A stretch of DNA of 64,000 nucleotides from Flavobacteriales bacterium (GTDB lineage: Bacteria > Bacteroidota > Bacteroidia > Flavobacteriales_D > Crocinitomicaceae): positions 62,001 through 126,000 of the forward strand of contig CANHOA010000005.1 in the NCBI GenBank assembly GCA_947462255.1, given 5' to 3'. Every line of letters starts with the position of its first letter. Within the stretch, counting starts at the first letter, position 1. This document shows, piece after piece, positions 1-9,123 of this stretch. Under the pieces are notes generated by a model. It made no database searches and was not told the DNA's origin. It saw only the letters and a list, made by a program, of their open reading frames with translations. The translations under genes and the position numbers were made by a program.

Positions 1-536
1 GAAGACAATGTTTTTAATTCGCACGAAACCATTTTTTTTCCTTTCACCAATTGCTTAGCAATAATTCCTGAAAACATCAAGGGAATCCATTTCATCCATC
101 GCATGTTTTCGGGCGGGTTTCGCATCGTACCTTTAACTGCTCGCTGAAAAGCGGTTGGATCAGCCTCCCATTGCTGTGGATGCAAAGTGGATAGCGCTGG
201 AGTATTTGGAAAGTAGGTAAAGGTAGCATTGGTATTGTCATTAGAAACACCAAAAGGAAGAACATGCATATATCCATTTCCATGAAGTTCGGCATTTTTA
301 GACAAGACCTCCACAATATCAGGAATCGGCTCAAAGCAATAAACAGTTACATTTTTTGCTTTCTGCATCGCCCTAACCCCAAAAATACCAATATTAGCTC
401 CTACATCTAAAACAACATCACCATCCTTAATAGAAATTCCATTTTGAAGATAACCTTCTACGTGATGGTCTAACATTTTTGCTTCTGGTTTTCTTAAGCA
501 ATGCACTTTTGTTCCATCAAAAAGTTTAGCTATCAT
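1..536 (-). CDS. FkbM family methyltransferase, 3' end cut by window edge
   Basis: The frame is open from an ATG at 534-536 (minus strand) to the window edge with no stop, so about 178 N-terminal residues are visible and the C-terminus lies outside. Residues 42-50 read VLDVGANIG, the SAM-binding glycine motif I, and YCFEP near residue 67 fits the acidic motif II of FkbM-type class I methyltransferases. Members O- or N-methylate sugars, polyketides or peptides; the substrate cannot be read here. The gene lies 35 nt downstream of pruA on the same strand and could be co-transcribed with it. I am fairly sure of the family and not of the function. Confidence 0.85.
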   Translation of the reverse strand, partial: MIAKLFDGTKVHCLRKPEAKMLDHHVEGYLQNGISIKDGDVVLDVGANIGIFGVRAMQKAKNVTVYCFEPIPDIVEVLSKNAELHGNGYMHVLPFGVSNDNTNATFTYFPNTPALSTLHPQQWEADPTAFQRAVKGTMRNPPENMRWMKWIPLMFSGIIAKQLVKGKKMVSCELKTLS

Positions 537-571
537 AAAATTTGTTTAATTAGTTGCTAAAATAAAAAAAA

Positions 572-2203
572 TTATTGTTCGAGGAATGGATACTGATAAT
601 TAAGTGGTGGAACAAAAGTTTCTTTTATTGTTCTGGCGGAAACCCATCGTAATAGATTCATGGCAGCACCTGCTTTATCATTTGTTCCAGAACCTCTTGC
701 GCCACCAAAAGGCTGTTGCCCTACCACAGCGCCTGAGGGTTTATCATTAATATAAAAGTTTCCTGCGGCATTTTCCAATATTCGAGTTGCCGTATTAATT
801 GCATAACGATCCTGAGCAATAATGGACCCTGTTAAAGCATACTCAGAAGTTTCATCAACAAGCTTCAAGGTTTGTTCATAATCGTTGTCATCATATATAT
901 AAATCGTAAGAACAGGACCAAATATTTCCTCACACATGGTGCGGAACTTCGGATTAGTAGTAACAAAGGTTGTTGGTTCAATGAAATAACCAGTTGATTT
1001 ATCATAGCCTCCGCCTGTAATTAATTCGGCATCCTCCTGAGCTTTACAATAATCGATAAATGAGCTGATTTTATCAAAAGCTGTTTCATCAATAACGGCA
1101 TTTACGAAATTAGACGTGTCGTATGGTGACCCAATTTTAATTGAATTAACTTGTTCAACATACAGTTTTTTTATTTCAGGCCAGAGCGATTTTGGAAGAT
1201 AAGCCCGGGAAGCAGCAGAACACTTTTGCCCTTGGAATTCAAAAGCTCCGCGTGCAAGTGCCGTTGCAACAACTGCTGGAATAGCTGAGGCATGTGCCAC
1301 TACAAAATCCTTCCCTCCTGTTTCGCCAACAATCCGTGGATAAGTACGATAATAGGAAAGATTCTCTCCTATTTGCTTCCAAAGAGCTCGAAAAACATTT
1401 GTTGAGCCGGTAAAATGCAAGCCTGAAAAATCCTTGTGCTTAAAAATAACATCCCCAGCAACGGGACCATCAACAGTTATCATATTAACTACCCCATCAG
1501 GCAAGCCAGCAGCTTTAAACAATTCCATGATAACTTGAGCAGAATATACCTGAGAATCAGAAGGCTTCCAAACCACAACATTTCCCATCATGGCTGGAGC
1601 AGCGCATAGATTTGCAGCGATTGCTGTAAAATTAAAAGGTGTAATAGCAAAAACAAATCCTTCCAGTGGGCGGTATTGAAGTCGGTTCCATACACCAGGA
1701 GAAGATTCTGGTTGTTCTTTATAAATTTGGGTCATGTATTGAACATTGAAGCGCAAAAAATCAATCAATTCACACGCTGCATCAATTTCGGATTGAAAAA
1801 CATTTTTGGATTGCGCTAGCATCGTGGCGGCGTTCATTTTATTTCTAAAAGGACCCGCCAATAAATCTGCTGCCTTTAAAAATATCGCAGCGCGATCTTC
1901 CCATGGAAGATTTGCCCAAGCACTTCTAGCAGCCATTGCTGCATCAATTGCATCCCTTACATGCGAAGCATCGCCGAAATTAAAATGACCCAAGACCTTT
2001 TGATGCTCATGTGGTGGGCTCATTGGTTTTTTATTGCTCGTTCTTATTTCCTTAGCGCCAATATACATCGGCACATCAATTGGCTGCTGCGAGTACATCG
2101 TGTTGTAACAAGACAATAAACCAGTTCTATCTTCGCTTCCTTTAGCGTACGATTTTACGGGTTCATTAATGGCTAAAGGGGTTTTAAAAAATGCGTTTGA
2201 CAT
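572..2203 (-). CDS. pruA: L-glutamate gamma-semialdehyde (delta-1-pyrroline-5-carboxylate) dehydrogenase
   Basis: This 543-residue aldehyde dehydrogenase oxidises glutamate-5-semialdehyde, formed from proline by proline dehydrogenase, to glutamate with NAD+. The general-base Glu294 lies in GETGGKD and the nucleophile Cys328 lies in FQGQKCSAASR. The length and the C-terminal QQPFGGARGSGTNDKAG signature match the stand-alone PruA clade of Bacteroidota and eukaryotes (about 540 residues), not the fused PutA. A TAnnTTTG box at 2221-2228 (minus) lies 17 nt before the ATG. Proline dehydrogenase is not in the window. Family and reaction are near certain. Confidence 0.96.
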   Translation of the reverse strand: MSNAFFKTPLAINEPVKSYAKGSEDRTGLLSCYNTMYSQQPIDVPMYIGAKEIRTSNKKPMSPPHEHQKVLGHFNFGDASHVRDAIDAAMAARSAWANLPWEDRAAIFLKAADLLAGPFRNKMNAATMLAQSKNVFQSEIDAACELIDFLRFNVQYMTQIYKEQPESSPGVWNRLQYRPLEGFVFAITPFNFTAIAANLCAAPAMMGNVVVWKPSDSQVYSAQVIMELFKAAGLPDGVVNMITVDGPVAGDVIFKHKDFSGLHFTGSTNVFRALWKQIGENLSYYRTYPRIVGETGGKDFVVAHASAIPAVVATALARGAFEFQGQKCSAASRAYLPKSLWPEIKKLYVEQVNSIKIGSPYDTSNFVNAVIDETAFDKISSFIDYCKAQEDAELITGGGYDKSTGYFIEPTTFVTTNPKFRTMCEEIFGPVLTIYIYDDNDYEQTLKLVDETSEYALTGSIIAQDRYAINTATRILENAAGNFYINDKPSGAVVGQQPFGGARGSGTNDKAGAAMNLLRWVSARTIKETFVPPLNYQYPFLEQ

Positions 2204-2220
2204 AATTTCAAGTATTTATA

Positions 2221-2228
2221 CAAATATA
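2221..2228 (-). promoter_or_regulatory. -7 box upstream of pruA
   Basis: Reads TATATTTG on the minus strand, matching the Bacteroidota TAnnTTTG element 17 nt before the pruA ATG. No TTG is seen at the expected -33 spacing, so this is a partial match. Confidence 0.45.
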
Positions 2229-2316
2229 GCAATTGTTCCTATTTATAGAATAATTATGATGCCTTAAAACGATGTAAAATATATTTTTCATGGTGCAGAT
2301 TTCGTTAATAAAATTG

Positions 2317-2324
2317 TAATTTTG
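2317..2324 (+). promoter_or_regulatory. -7 box 6 nt before recF ATG
   Basis: TAATTTTG ends 6 nt before the ATG at 2331. Its position implies transcription starting at or just before the start codon. This argues against the upstream TTG at 2322, which lies inside the box. Confidence 0.5.
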
Positions 2325-2330
2325 AAACCC

Positions 2331-3452
2331 ATGCATTTAACCCACCTGCACCTTCTTAATTTTAAAAATTACGCCGATACTGAAATCAGCTTTTCACCTA
2401 GATTAAATGGCCTAGTTGGCGACAATGGCAGTGGAAAAACCAATATATTAGATGCCATACATTACCTCAGCATGTGCAAATCGTACTTGAACACCTTGGA
2501 CCGGCAAAATATAAAATTTGGGGAGTTGTTCTTCGCAATTCAAGGCAATTGGAAAGATGACGAAAATGAATCCCTTGTTACTTGTGCTGTGAAATTAGGT
2601 GCGAAAAAAGTAGTTAAACGAAATAAAAAAGAATACGAACGGCTAGCAGACCACATCGGATTATACCCCGTCGTGTTTGTGTCACCATACGATGGTGATT
2701 TAATTGCTGATGGAAGTGAATTAAGGCGCCGATGGATGGATGGCATACTCGTGCAAACAGACCGTGTATACTTGGATCAGCTGCAACAATATATTCGTGT
2801 CTTGGACCAGCGTAATGCCTTACTTAAAAATATGTATGAGCACCGGCTTTTCGATGCCGAAAGCATTGATGCTTGGGATCACCAATTGGTAAATTCTGGC
2901 GGTATTATTTATGAAAAAAGAAGTGCTTTTTTGAAGCAATTCATTCCAATATTTCAAAAATATTATTCTCTAATTGGTAAAGATTCCGAAGTGGTTGGAC
3001 TTACGTATCGCTCCCAGCTAAACGATGGCGCATTTGCTGATTTATTAAAAGAAACTGTTCGCAAAGACGCTGCAACACATTATACCAATGTTGGGATTCA
3101 TAAAGATGATTTGTTGTTTACGTTAAACGAGTATCCAGTTAAAAAATTCGGGTCTCAAGGACAGCAAAAATCATTTATAATTGCCTTGCGCTTGGCCCAA
3201 TACGAGTGGTTAAAATCCAATTTAGGTATTTCTCCTGTATTGTTGTTAGATGACATTTTCGATAAATTAGATGGGGCTCGCGTCGAAAAATTAATAGAAA
3301 TTGTTACCGACGTTTCTTTTGGGCAAGTAATTGTGACAGATACTGATAGCAAAAGAATGGAGCATCTTTTTTCTACTTTAACTGTTTCAAATTGTATCTT
3401 TGAGGTTAATTCCAACCAAATAGTTTCAAATCAAAACGACATACCATTATGA
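2331..3452 (+). CDS. recF: DNA replication and repair protein RecF
   Basis: This 373-residue SMC-like ATPase loads RecA (RecFOR pathway) at single-strand gaps. The Walker A motif is GDNGSGKT at residues 30-37, the ABC-type signature lies around FGSQGQQKS, and Walker B is VLLLDDIFDKLD near the C-terminus. I chose ATG 2331 over the in-frame TTG at 2322 because the latter lies within the promoter box. The last 4 nt overlap the DUF721 gene (ATGA), a recF-DUF721 pairing that is common in bacteria where the partner is DciA-like. Family is certain. Confidence 0.96.
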   Translation: MHLTHLHLLNFKNYADTEISFSPRLNGLVGDNGSGKTNILDAIHYLSMCKSYLNTLDRQNIKFGELFFAIQGNWKDDENESLVTCAVKLGAKKVVKRNKKEYERLADHIGLYPVVFVSPYDGDLIADGSELRRRWMDGILVQTDRVYLDQLQQYIRVLDQRNALLKNMYEHRLFDAESIDAWDHQLVNSGGIIYEKRSAFLKQFIPIFQKYYSLIGKDSEVVGLTYRSQLNDGAFADLLKETVRKDAATHYTNVGIHKDDLLFTLNEYPVKKFGSQGQQKSFIIALRLAQYEWLKSNLGISPVLLLDDIFDKLDGARVEKLIEIVTDVSFGQVIVTDTDSKRMEHLFSTLTVSNCIFEVNSNQIVSNQNDIPL

Positions 3453-3754
3453 ATTCCTTTGACAAGCGTAGTGCAGATAGTCAGCCTTTAAAAGTTGTCA
3501 TTGATCGTTTTTTAAAAGCTTTTTCACTAGAATCGAAAATGCTAGAAATGGACATCATCGCTGCATGGCCCGAACTAATGGGTAGTGCTATAGCGTTTAG
3601 AACGAAAAATATCAAAATACAGAATAAGATTCTTTACCTAGAAATCACTTCTTCAGTCATGCGAGCGGAGCTTCTCAATGGCAAGGGTATTATTATTTCG
3701 AGATTAAATGAAAAAGCAGGAAAAGAGCTAATTAATGATATTTGGTTTAGTTAA
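3449..3754 (+). CDS. DUF721 / DciA-like protein
   Basis: This 101-residue protein has the DUF721 pattern: an N-terminal helix, a WPELMGSAIAFRTK segment (the family's W..vvG..ia.hT), then a KH-like fold with LYLEITSSVMRAEL. DUF721 includes DciA, a loader of the replicative helicase DnaB in bacteria lacking DnaC. Start ATG overlaps the recF stop codon, so the two are translationally coupled. The family assignment is strong; helicase loading in this organism is inferred from the family. Confidence 0.85.
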   Translation: MNSFDKRSADSQPLKVVIDRFLKAFSLESKMLEMDIIAAWPELMGSAIAFRTKNIKIQNKILYLEITSSVMRAELLNGKGIIISRLNEKAGKELINDIWFS

Positions 3755-3774
3755 AACTGACGTAAAAAATAAAA

Positions 3775-3806
3775 TTTGGTCTTTGAAAGACAAGACCCTA
3801 CCTTTG
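3775..3806 (+). promoter_or_regulatory. Bacteroidota promoter (TTTG-N20-TACCTTTG)
   Basis: TTTG at 3775-3778 and TACCTTTG at 3799-3806 are separated by 20 nt, close to the ideal -33/-7 spacing. The -7 box ends 4 nt before the ATG at 3811, so the transcript should be leaderless or nearly so. Confidence 0.65.
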
Positions 3807-3810
3807 CAAT

Positions 3811-4503
3811 ATGAAATCACTTATTCTTTTTATATTATTTACAGTCACCTTTAAATTAGCTTGTTACACACAAATAAAGGCTATTTATAATCAAGCCGAC
3901 TATCCATTTTGGTTATATTTACCCTCCGATAGCATACTAAAAACCCACCCTCCTGTTCTTATCTTTTTACACGGAAGAAGTTTGTCAGGTACAGATCTTT
4001 CATTAGTTAAAAAATATGGGATCATCCATGAAATTGAAAAAGGTAGAGAGGTACCAGCGATAGTAATTGCCCCACAAGTGTTAGCAGGTAAATCTTGGGA
4101 GCCAAAGAAAATATTATCTGTCCTTCGATTTGTACAAGAAACATTTGAAACAGATACGAATCGCGTTTATGTTGCTGGCATGAGCCTTGGCGGATATGGC
4201 GCCTTAAGTTTTGCTGGAGCATATCCGAGTATAGTTGCCGCAGGAGTAGCCTTGTGCGGAGGCGGAAACATTAATGATGGTTGTAATTTATCCCAAGTTC
4301 CTTTGTGGATTCAGCATGGCACCTTAGATAAAAGTGTTCCTATTAGTGAGTCAGAAAAAATTGTAACTGCTATTAAAAATTGTAATGGCGGTGAAAACCT
4401 AAAGTATAGCCGATTAGTTGGAAAAGACCATGGCGATTTAGAGAGCATCTTTAGGGCAGACGAAATGTATGATTGGTTATTTCAGTTTACGAAAGAAGAA
4501 TAA
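3811..4503 (+). CDS. Secreted alpha/beta-hydrolase (prolyl oligopeptidase/PHB-depolymerase-like esterase)
   Basis: A 230-residue protein with an N-terminal signal peptide (hydrophobic residues 3-18), an oxyanion strand LIFLHGRSL, a nucleophile elbow GMSLGGYG (Ser in GxSxG), an Asp region in QHGTLDKSVP and a catalytic His in KDHGDL. The order matches periplasmic dienelactone-hydrolase or esterase-like proteins sometimes annotated as predicted peptidases. The exact substrate (ester or peptide) is unknown. The next gene, 15 nt downstream, is another secreted hydrolase, so the two probably form an operon. Confidence 0.8.
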   Translation: MKSLILFILFTVTFKLACYTQIKAIYNQADYPFWLYLPSDSILKTHPPVLIFLHGRSLSGTDLSLVKKYGIIHEIEKGREVPAIVIAPQVLAGKSWEPKKILSVLRFVQETFETDTNRVYVAGMSLGGYGALSFAGAYPSIVAAGVALCGGGNINDGCNLSQVPLWIQHGTLDKSVPISESEKIVTAIKNCNGGENLKYSRLVGKDHGDLESIFRADEMYDWLFQFTKEE

Positions 4504-4518
4504 TAAATAAATAACTCT

Positions 4519-5493
4519 TTGTACAAACAAGCCTTTTTTCTCTTTTTCTTTTTTGTGAGCCAAGCCCTTAATTCACAAGAGCTAATGGATTACCAATATA
4601 GCAAAAACTGGGCGATCCTTCCTACTAAATTATCGCCAAACATTCAGAATTCAATAAAGGACAGTTCATTATTTAAGAATATCGATGTGTTCTACATTTA
4701 CCCTACTTTACTAGTTAACGATCAGGATAAGCGGTGGAATATAGGAATTGATGATACTGCTCATAGAAGAGAAGTGCTTGATTATGCTATCCGATTTCAA
4801 GCAAGTGCTTGGGCAGAAGCAGGACGAATGTACGCACCCTATTATCAACAAGCGCATCTTCGTTCATATGATAGCCTAGCGAATGGAGGGCGAGAAGCCT
4901 TACTTTTTGCCTATGCCGATATCAAAGCCGCCTTTGAATTTTACATGGAACATTATAATAATGGAAGAGGAATTATTTTAGCTGGTCACAGCCAAGGCTC
5001 TACCCATGTTAACCTCTTGCTAAAAGATTTTTTTGATAACAAGCCACTTCAAAAACAACTTGTTGTAGCCTACATGCCAGGTATTGGATTGGCCCAAAAT
5101 GAATTTTCAACTATTCCTTTTTTAACAGAATCAAAAGAAATTGGTGGATTTGTTACTTGGAACACTTTTAGAAAAAATGTAACGAGCGATAATTACAACA
5201 AATGGCACAAAGGAAAGGCTGTCATAAATCCAATAACGTGGGATTTATCTCCTTTAAGTAGAAAGAAGGCACATTATGGATTCTTTTATAATAATGGCAA
5301 AAAATACAATCATATTTTTCAGACGGAACTGATTGATGGTGGATTGATTTTAACTAAATTACGTTTCCCCTTTAATCTTGTCGCACGTAAAATGGAAAGT
5401 TTCCACATTGGTGACATTAATCTGTTTTGGGAAAGCATTCGTAAAAATGCAAGAGAAAGAGGGGAACAATGGGTCTTAAAAAATAAGCCCTAG
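4519..5493 (+). CDS. DUF3089 family secreted hydrolase
   Basis: A 324-residue protein with a signal peptide. DVFYIYPTLL near residue 55 is the DUF3089 N-terminal signature, and LAGHSQGSTH carries the GxSxG nucleophile elbow of an alpha/beta-hydrolase. The family is related to lipases or acyl-esterases of unknown substrate. The frame starts with TTG at 4519, 15 nt after the previous stop; no ATG precedes the signal peptide, so TTG is the likely start. It probably shares a transcript with the upstream esterase. Confidence 0.82.
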   Translation: MYKQAFFLFFFFVSQALNSQELMDYQYSKNWAILPTKLSPNIQNSIKDSSLFKNIDVFYIYPTLLVNDQDKRWNIGIDDTAHRREVLDYAIRFQASAWAEAGRMYAPYYQQAHLRSYDSLANGGREALLFAYADIKAAFEFYMEHYNNGRGIILAGHSQGSTHVNLLLKDFFDNKPLQKQLVVAYMPGIGLAQNEFSTIPFLTESKEIGGFVTWNTFRKNVTSDNYNKWHKGKAVINPITWDLSPLSRKKAHYGFFYNNGKKYNHIFQTELIDGGLILTKLRFPFNLVARKMESFHIGDINLFWESIRKNARERGEQWVLKNKP

Positions 5494-5499
5494 AGAAAA

Positions 5500-7923
5500 T
5501 TATCGTTTTTTCTTTCTGATGCTTTGAGCATCTAGCCAATAAATTAGTTTAAATGACAAACTATTATTAGGCCCCTGCTGAATGGTTTTGGTCAGGTTGT
5601 AGATGTATGATTCCGCAACGAATTTATCACTTTGAAAGATCGAGTTTTTCCAAACGATATTTATTTCGCTACCAGGAAGAAAAACCCATCGATAAACGAA
5701 ATCAATGGTAAACGCATTAAAATTTACATTGTATGCCGCTTGACCGTCAGTGTCCAGGCCATTAAAAGCGATTGAAGTTAAACTTCCGTCTAGATTCAAT
5801 TCAAAAAAGGAATTATAAGCTAAGGTAGAGCGATAATGCCTTAATCGAAAAGTAATATCCATTCGATTCGTTATCGTATAATCTAAACCGATTGTATTAG
5901 TCGTATTAATTCTATTTCTTGATCCAAATAAAATACCAGTAAAAGACGTGTCAGCTGGAGCTCCAAAGGGAACGGCGAAACCTAAATAATTAACTTGAAA
6001 TCCTTGTTCCCAATTGTATTTTAAGAACAAATGGTTAGATAAGCGAAAGCGTAGCCCAATATTATATTCATATTCACGCCAATTATCTGCATTAACAACG
6101 TAATAACCACCACCTGCATCAAGCGCCACCTTTTTTTGGTAATTGCTTGAAAGCCAAGTAGAAATACCATAAAAAGCAGGGGTTTTATAATAATAACCCG
6201 GTGTTCTAGGTTCAAAATAATCATATCCTTTGACCGGTGAAACGTACGACTCAATACCAAAGGCGTTAAAATGCTTCGTAACTGCGAAAGTCCTTAAATT
6301 AAACCCGAAACTTGTAAAAACGTCTGGATTATAAAGCCTATTATAATTTAAATCAATGGATGAAACGGCCTTATTGAACCTTCCAAAAGGCTTTAAAATT
6401 CGGTAAGAAAAGGAAGCTGATGAGATTTTACGATTATTATTTTGATTGTACCCTAAATCATTGGGGTCGTAGGTATCTGATTCTTCAAAGTATGACGCAG
6501 AATAAACAATAGCACCTCTTTGCTTTCCTGCCCATAACCCCCAGTTATAGCCCGTCGAGATGCTATCTTGAAAAAACTTATTTGATAAAGCAGTCGAGCC
6601 ACCAACATAGTAATTATTATCCTTGGTATTTAACATTGTTTTTAGGGAACTCACATTCGCATCATAAAAAGATCCCGCCCTTGTTACATTGGTATTGGTG
6701 AAATTAATGTAGCTATTATTTTTTAGATTTTGATCTAAAACAAAGACATTAAAATTACTTAAAGGCGAAACTAAGACCTCTCTTTCCGCTAAGGTAGATT
6801 GATTAATAGCAATGGCATATTGGGGCGCCGTAACGCCATTAAAAACACCAATTCCTAACCCAGATTTGGTACGGCCGCTTAATTTAGTAGCATTGTATAA
6901 TTGAGTGGCTGAAGGGACGGCCGATAAGCGTTCATTAGTAAGTAAAAGATTATTAAGCACGGCACCTGGTGCCTGAATGCCTATTCGCCGACTGTAGAAC
7001 AATCCGGATTTATTGAATAGTTCAGTCCCCTCCGTGAAAAATTGCCTGTTTTCATTAAACTGAATTTCAAAAGGCGTTAAATTTAACACCTGGTTATCAA
7101 ACACAACTTGACCAAAATCAGGAATCAAGGTTAAATCCAAGGTGAAGGCATCATTAATTCCGTATTTAATATCCAAGCCGCCATTTATTGATTGAGAAGT
7201 GCTCCCTGATTCATTGCTTATATAGGCAGATACATAAGGCATTAAAGCCAATCGTAAAGGAGGGTTTATTCCACTTAAACCAGAAACTTCTCCACTTTCA
7301 AGTAAATAATTCTCTAGGTCGGGGTTCACAATCGACCAAGAAGACAGTTCTCGTTTTCGACTAATTTGCCTAGAAAAATTAATCCCCCAAGACTGCACTT
7401 CTTTTTCAGGAAAGCGAATTGCAGAATATGGGATCCGAATTTCTACCTGCCATGCTTGATTTGTAATTTTAACAGCACTGTTCCAAATTAAATTTAATTG
7501 TTCATTGTATAAACCCTCTGTAATTTTCGCATCCAATTGAACGCCCTTGCTTGTTACGCCAAAACAAAAACCATTTAGGTTATCGTTGTACGTATCAAGG
7601 AAAACAGCAAAAATATCCGCATTTGGGCTATTATCATCCCTTGCAGAAAAAACTTTTGAAAGCGAATCTGGATGATCATAACAAATCGCTGCAAAATAGA
7701 TAGCATCTAAAGAGTAAGCCATCGCTACTTTCGTATTCTGGAATGATTTCACACCAGGATTAGGACTTATTTGTGTAAACCCCTCAACAAAGTTAGCTGT
7801 CAACCAAAATGACTCCTCCAAATTTCCATCCACCACAATTTTGTCACTCGTTCTATTGGCCTGAATTTCTTGAGCGTAGAGCATACAAGTAATAAAAGAA
7901 GGCAGTAATAGAAACCATTTCAT
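5500..7923 (-). CDS. DUF5916 protein with N-terminal CBM9-like domain
   Basis: An 807-residue outer-membrane-type protein. The start at 7923 gives a clean signal peptide (MKWFLLLPSFITCMLYAQ); the frame stays open 44 codons further upstream, but that would bury the signal sequence. Residues about 20-220 form a CBM9-like domain (VDGNLEESFWLTA, later IRIPYSAIRFP). The rest matches DUF5916, predicted to form a large outer-membrane beta-barrel rich in Tyr/Asn strands, containing FTEGTELF and SRRIG segments typical of the family. The function of DUF5916 is not established. It converges on the DUF3089 gene with 6 nt between stop codons. Confidence 0.85.
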   Translation of the reverse strand: MKWFLLLPSFITCMLYAQEIQANRTSDKIVVDGNLEESFWLTANFVEGFTQISPNPGVKSFQNTKVAMAYSLDAIYFAAICYDHPDSLSKVFSARDDNSPNADIFAVFLDTYNDNLNGFCFGVTSKGVQLDAKITEGLYNEQLNLIWNSAVKITNQAWQVEIRIPYSAIRFPEKEVQSWGINFSRQISRKRELSSWSIVNPDLENYLLESGEVSGLSGINPPLRLALMPYVSAYISNESGSTSQSINGGLDIKYGINDAFTLDLTLIPDFGQVVFDNQVLNLTPFEIQFNENRQFFTEGTELFNKSGLFYSRRIGIQAPGAVLNNLLLTNERLSAVPSATQLYNATKLSGRTKSGLGIGVFNGVTAPQYAIAINQSTLAEREVLVSPLSNFNVFVLDQNLKNNSYINFTNTNVTRAGSFYDANVSSLKTMLNTKDNNYYVGGSTALSNKFFQDSISTGYNWGLWAGKQRGAIVYSASYFEESDTYDPNDLGYNQNNNRKISSASFSYRILKPFGRFNKAVSSIDLNYNRLYNPDVFTSFGFNLRTFAVTKHFNAFGIESYVSPVKGYDYFEPRTPGYYYKTPAFYGISTWLSSNYQKKVALDAGGGYYVVNADNWREYEYNIGLRFRLSNHLFLKYNWEQGFQVNYLGFAVPFGAPADTSFTGILFGSRNRINTTNTIGLDYTITNRMDITFRLRHYRSTLAYNSFFELNLDGSLTSIAFNGLDTDGQAAYNVNFNAFTIDFVYRWVFLPGSEINIVWKNSIFQSDKFVAESYIYNLTKTIQQGPNNSLSFKLIYWLDAQSIRKKKR

Positions 7924-7927
7924 GGCA

Positions 7928-7935
7928 CAAAAATA
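7928..7935 (-). promoter_or_regulatory. -7 box 4 nt before the DUF5916 gene
   Basis: TATTTTTG on the minus strand ends 4 nt before the ATG at 7923, supporting that start over the longer open frame. Confidence 0.5.
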
Positions 7936-8036
7936 CGCTAGAAAAACAATCTGAACGGAAAATAAGTAAGCTATTTTACCAAAAGAAATTACAAGCCATA
8001 TGTAACATATTGAATAAGATTGACTAATATTAACAT

Positions 8037-8783
8037 ATGCGACATTCATTTTCACTATTGGTTTACTTTTCTATTTTTTATTTAAGTGCTCAAGATAGCA
8101 TTGTTATTTACTTTGATTTTAATCGTGCGAGTATTAATAAAACAGCCGAAATAGAATTAAATAAAATAAATAAATCGATTGTTGAGATTACCGGTATATA
8201 CGGATATACAGATCCTAAAGGGAGTATCGTTTATAATAAAAATTTAGCCCTTAGCCGAATAAATTCAGCATGTAATTATTTAAACATCGATAATCCAATT
8301 GAAAATAATTCAGCTGCGATAGGTGAGGAATTTAACTTTTCTACTGATGATAATAAAAACAGAAAAGTTATTATCATCACTGCGGCAAAGAAGCAAGAAA
8401 ATATAAATTTAGATGAGCAACTTAACAAAGCGAAAATTGGGGATAAGATCATTTTAAAATCATTAAATTTTGAACCTAACTTGGATATTTTATTACCCGA
8501 ATCACTGCCTATTTTAGACGAATTATTTAGCCAAATGAGCAATAATAAAAAGTTGAAAATCGAAATTCAAGGCAATATTTGTTGTGCCATTCATGACTCA
8601 AGTAATTTATCTACTGATAGAGCCATGCGAGTATACGAATTTTTAACATCCAAGGGGATTTCGGCAAATAGAATGACTTTTATCGGCTTTGGCGTAACTA
8701 ATCCGATACACAAGATTCCTGAGTTAAATGAGCGGGAACGAATTGCTAATCGACGAGTGGAGATAAAAATTATTAGCAACTGA
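8037..8783 (+). CDS. Secreted protein with two tandem OmpA-like domains
   Basis: A 248-residue protein with a signal peptide (residues 1-18) followed by two OmpA C-terminal-type peptidoglycan-binding domains and no barrel. Domain 1 (about residues 22-110) has IYFDFNRASIN and GYTDPKGS...NLALSR. Domain 2 (about 135-248) has a matching helix, IQGNICC and a clear STDRAMRVYEFLTSKGI...RRVEIKI tail. Domain 2 is truncated in its first strand, and the Asp of the consensus HTD is not obvious. The gene is divergent from the DUF5916 gene. The likely role is cell-wall tethering, by family. Confidence 0.75.
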   Translation: MRHSFSLLVYFSIFYLSAQDSIVIYFDFNRASINKTAEIELNKINKSIVEITGIYGYTDPKGSIVYNKNLALSRINSACNYLNIDNPIENNSAAIGEEFNFSTDDNKNRKVIIITAAKKQENINLDEQLNKAKIGDKIILKSLNFEPNLDILLPESLPILDELFSQMSNNKKLKIEIQGNICCAIHDSSNLSTDRAMRVYEFLTSKGISANRMTFIGFGVTNPIHKIPELNERERIANRRVEIKIISN

Positions 8784-8847
8784 TAAAAAATAAATAATTG
8801 AGGCAGTATTTAACGGTTTTTTTATGACCTATGACAAAAAATCCCAC

Positions 8848-8855
8848 TAAATTTG
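8848..8855 (+). promoter_or_regulatory. -7 box 4 nt before the DUF493 GTG
   Basis: TAAATTTG ends 4 nt before the GTG start at 8860. No convincing -33 element is present. Confidence 0.45.
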
Positions 8856-8859
8856 CCCC

Positions 8860-9123
8860 GTGGAAACATTCAATAACCTTCGCGAGCAGTTAGCATTATT
8901 GGAGTGGCCAGACGTCTATTTTTTCAAGTTTATTGTTCCGAACGATCAACTAAAAATTGACCAAATCACTGCGTTTTTTGATGAAAATGCAACGATTGGA
9001 TTTCATCCATCAGGCAAAGGAAATTACATTAGCATTAGTGTTAAAGCCGTGATGCTAAACGTTGATGAAATCATTACTATTTATGAACAATCAAGTGCCA
9101 TAAACGGCGTAATATCTCTCTAA
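8860..9123 (+). CDS. DUF493 (YbeD-like) family protein
   Basis: An 87-residue protein starting with GTG. It has the DUF493 layout: WPDVYFFKFIVP (family FP..y.fKvI), a central helix, SGKGNYISISVKAVM (family GkY.SvT), and a final VDEIITIYEQ helix. YbeD in E. coli has an ACT-like ferredoxin fold and unknown function; a regulatory role in lipoate metabolism has been suggested. The stop codon abuts the ATG of the next gene, so the two are probably co-translated. Confidence 0.75.
   Translation: METFNNLREQLALLEWPDVYFFKFIVPNDQLKIDQITAFFDENATIGFHPSGKGNYISISVKAVMLNVDEIITIYEQSSAINGVISL

Noticed and set aside
92-334. Closed minus-strand frame inside the first gene
   Set aside because: The FkbM frame is open across the region and has a recognisable SAM motif; this one has none.
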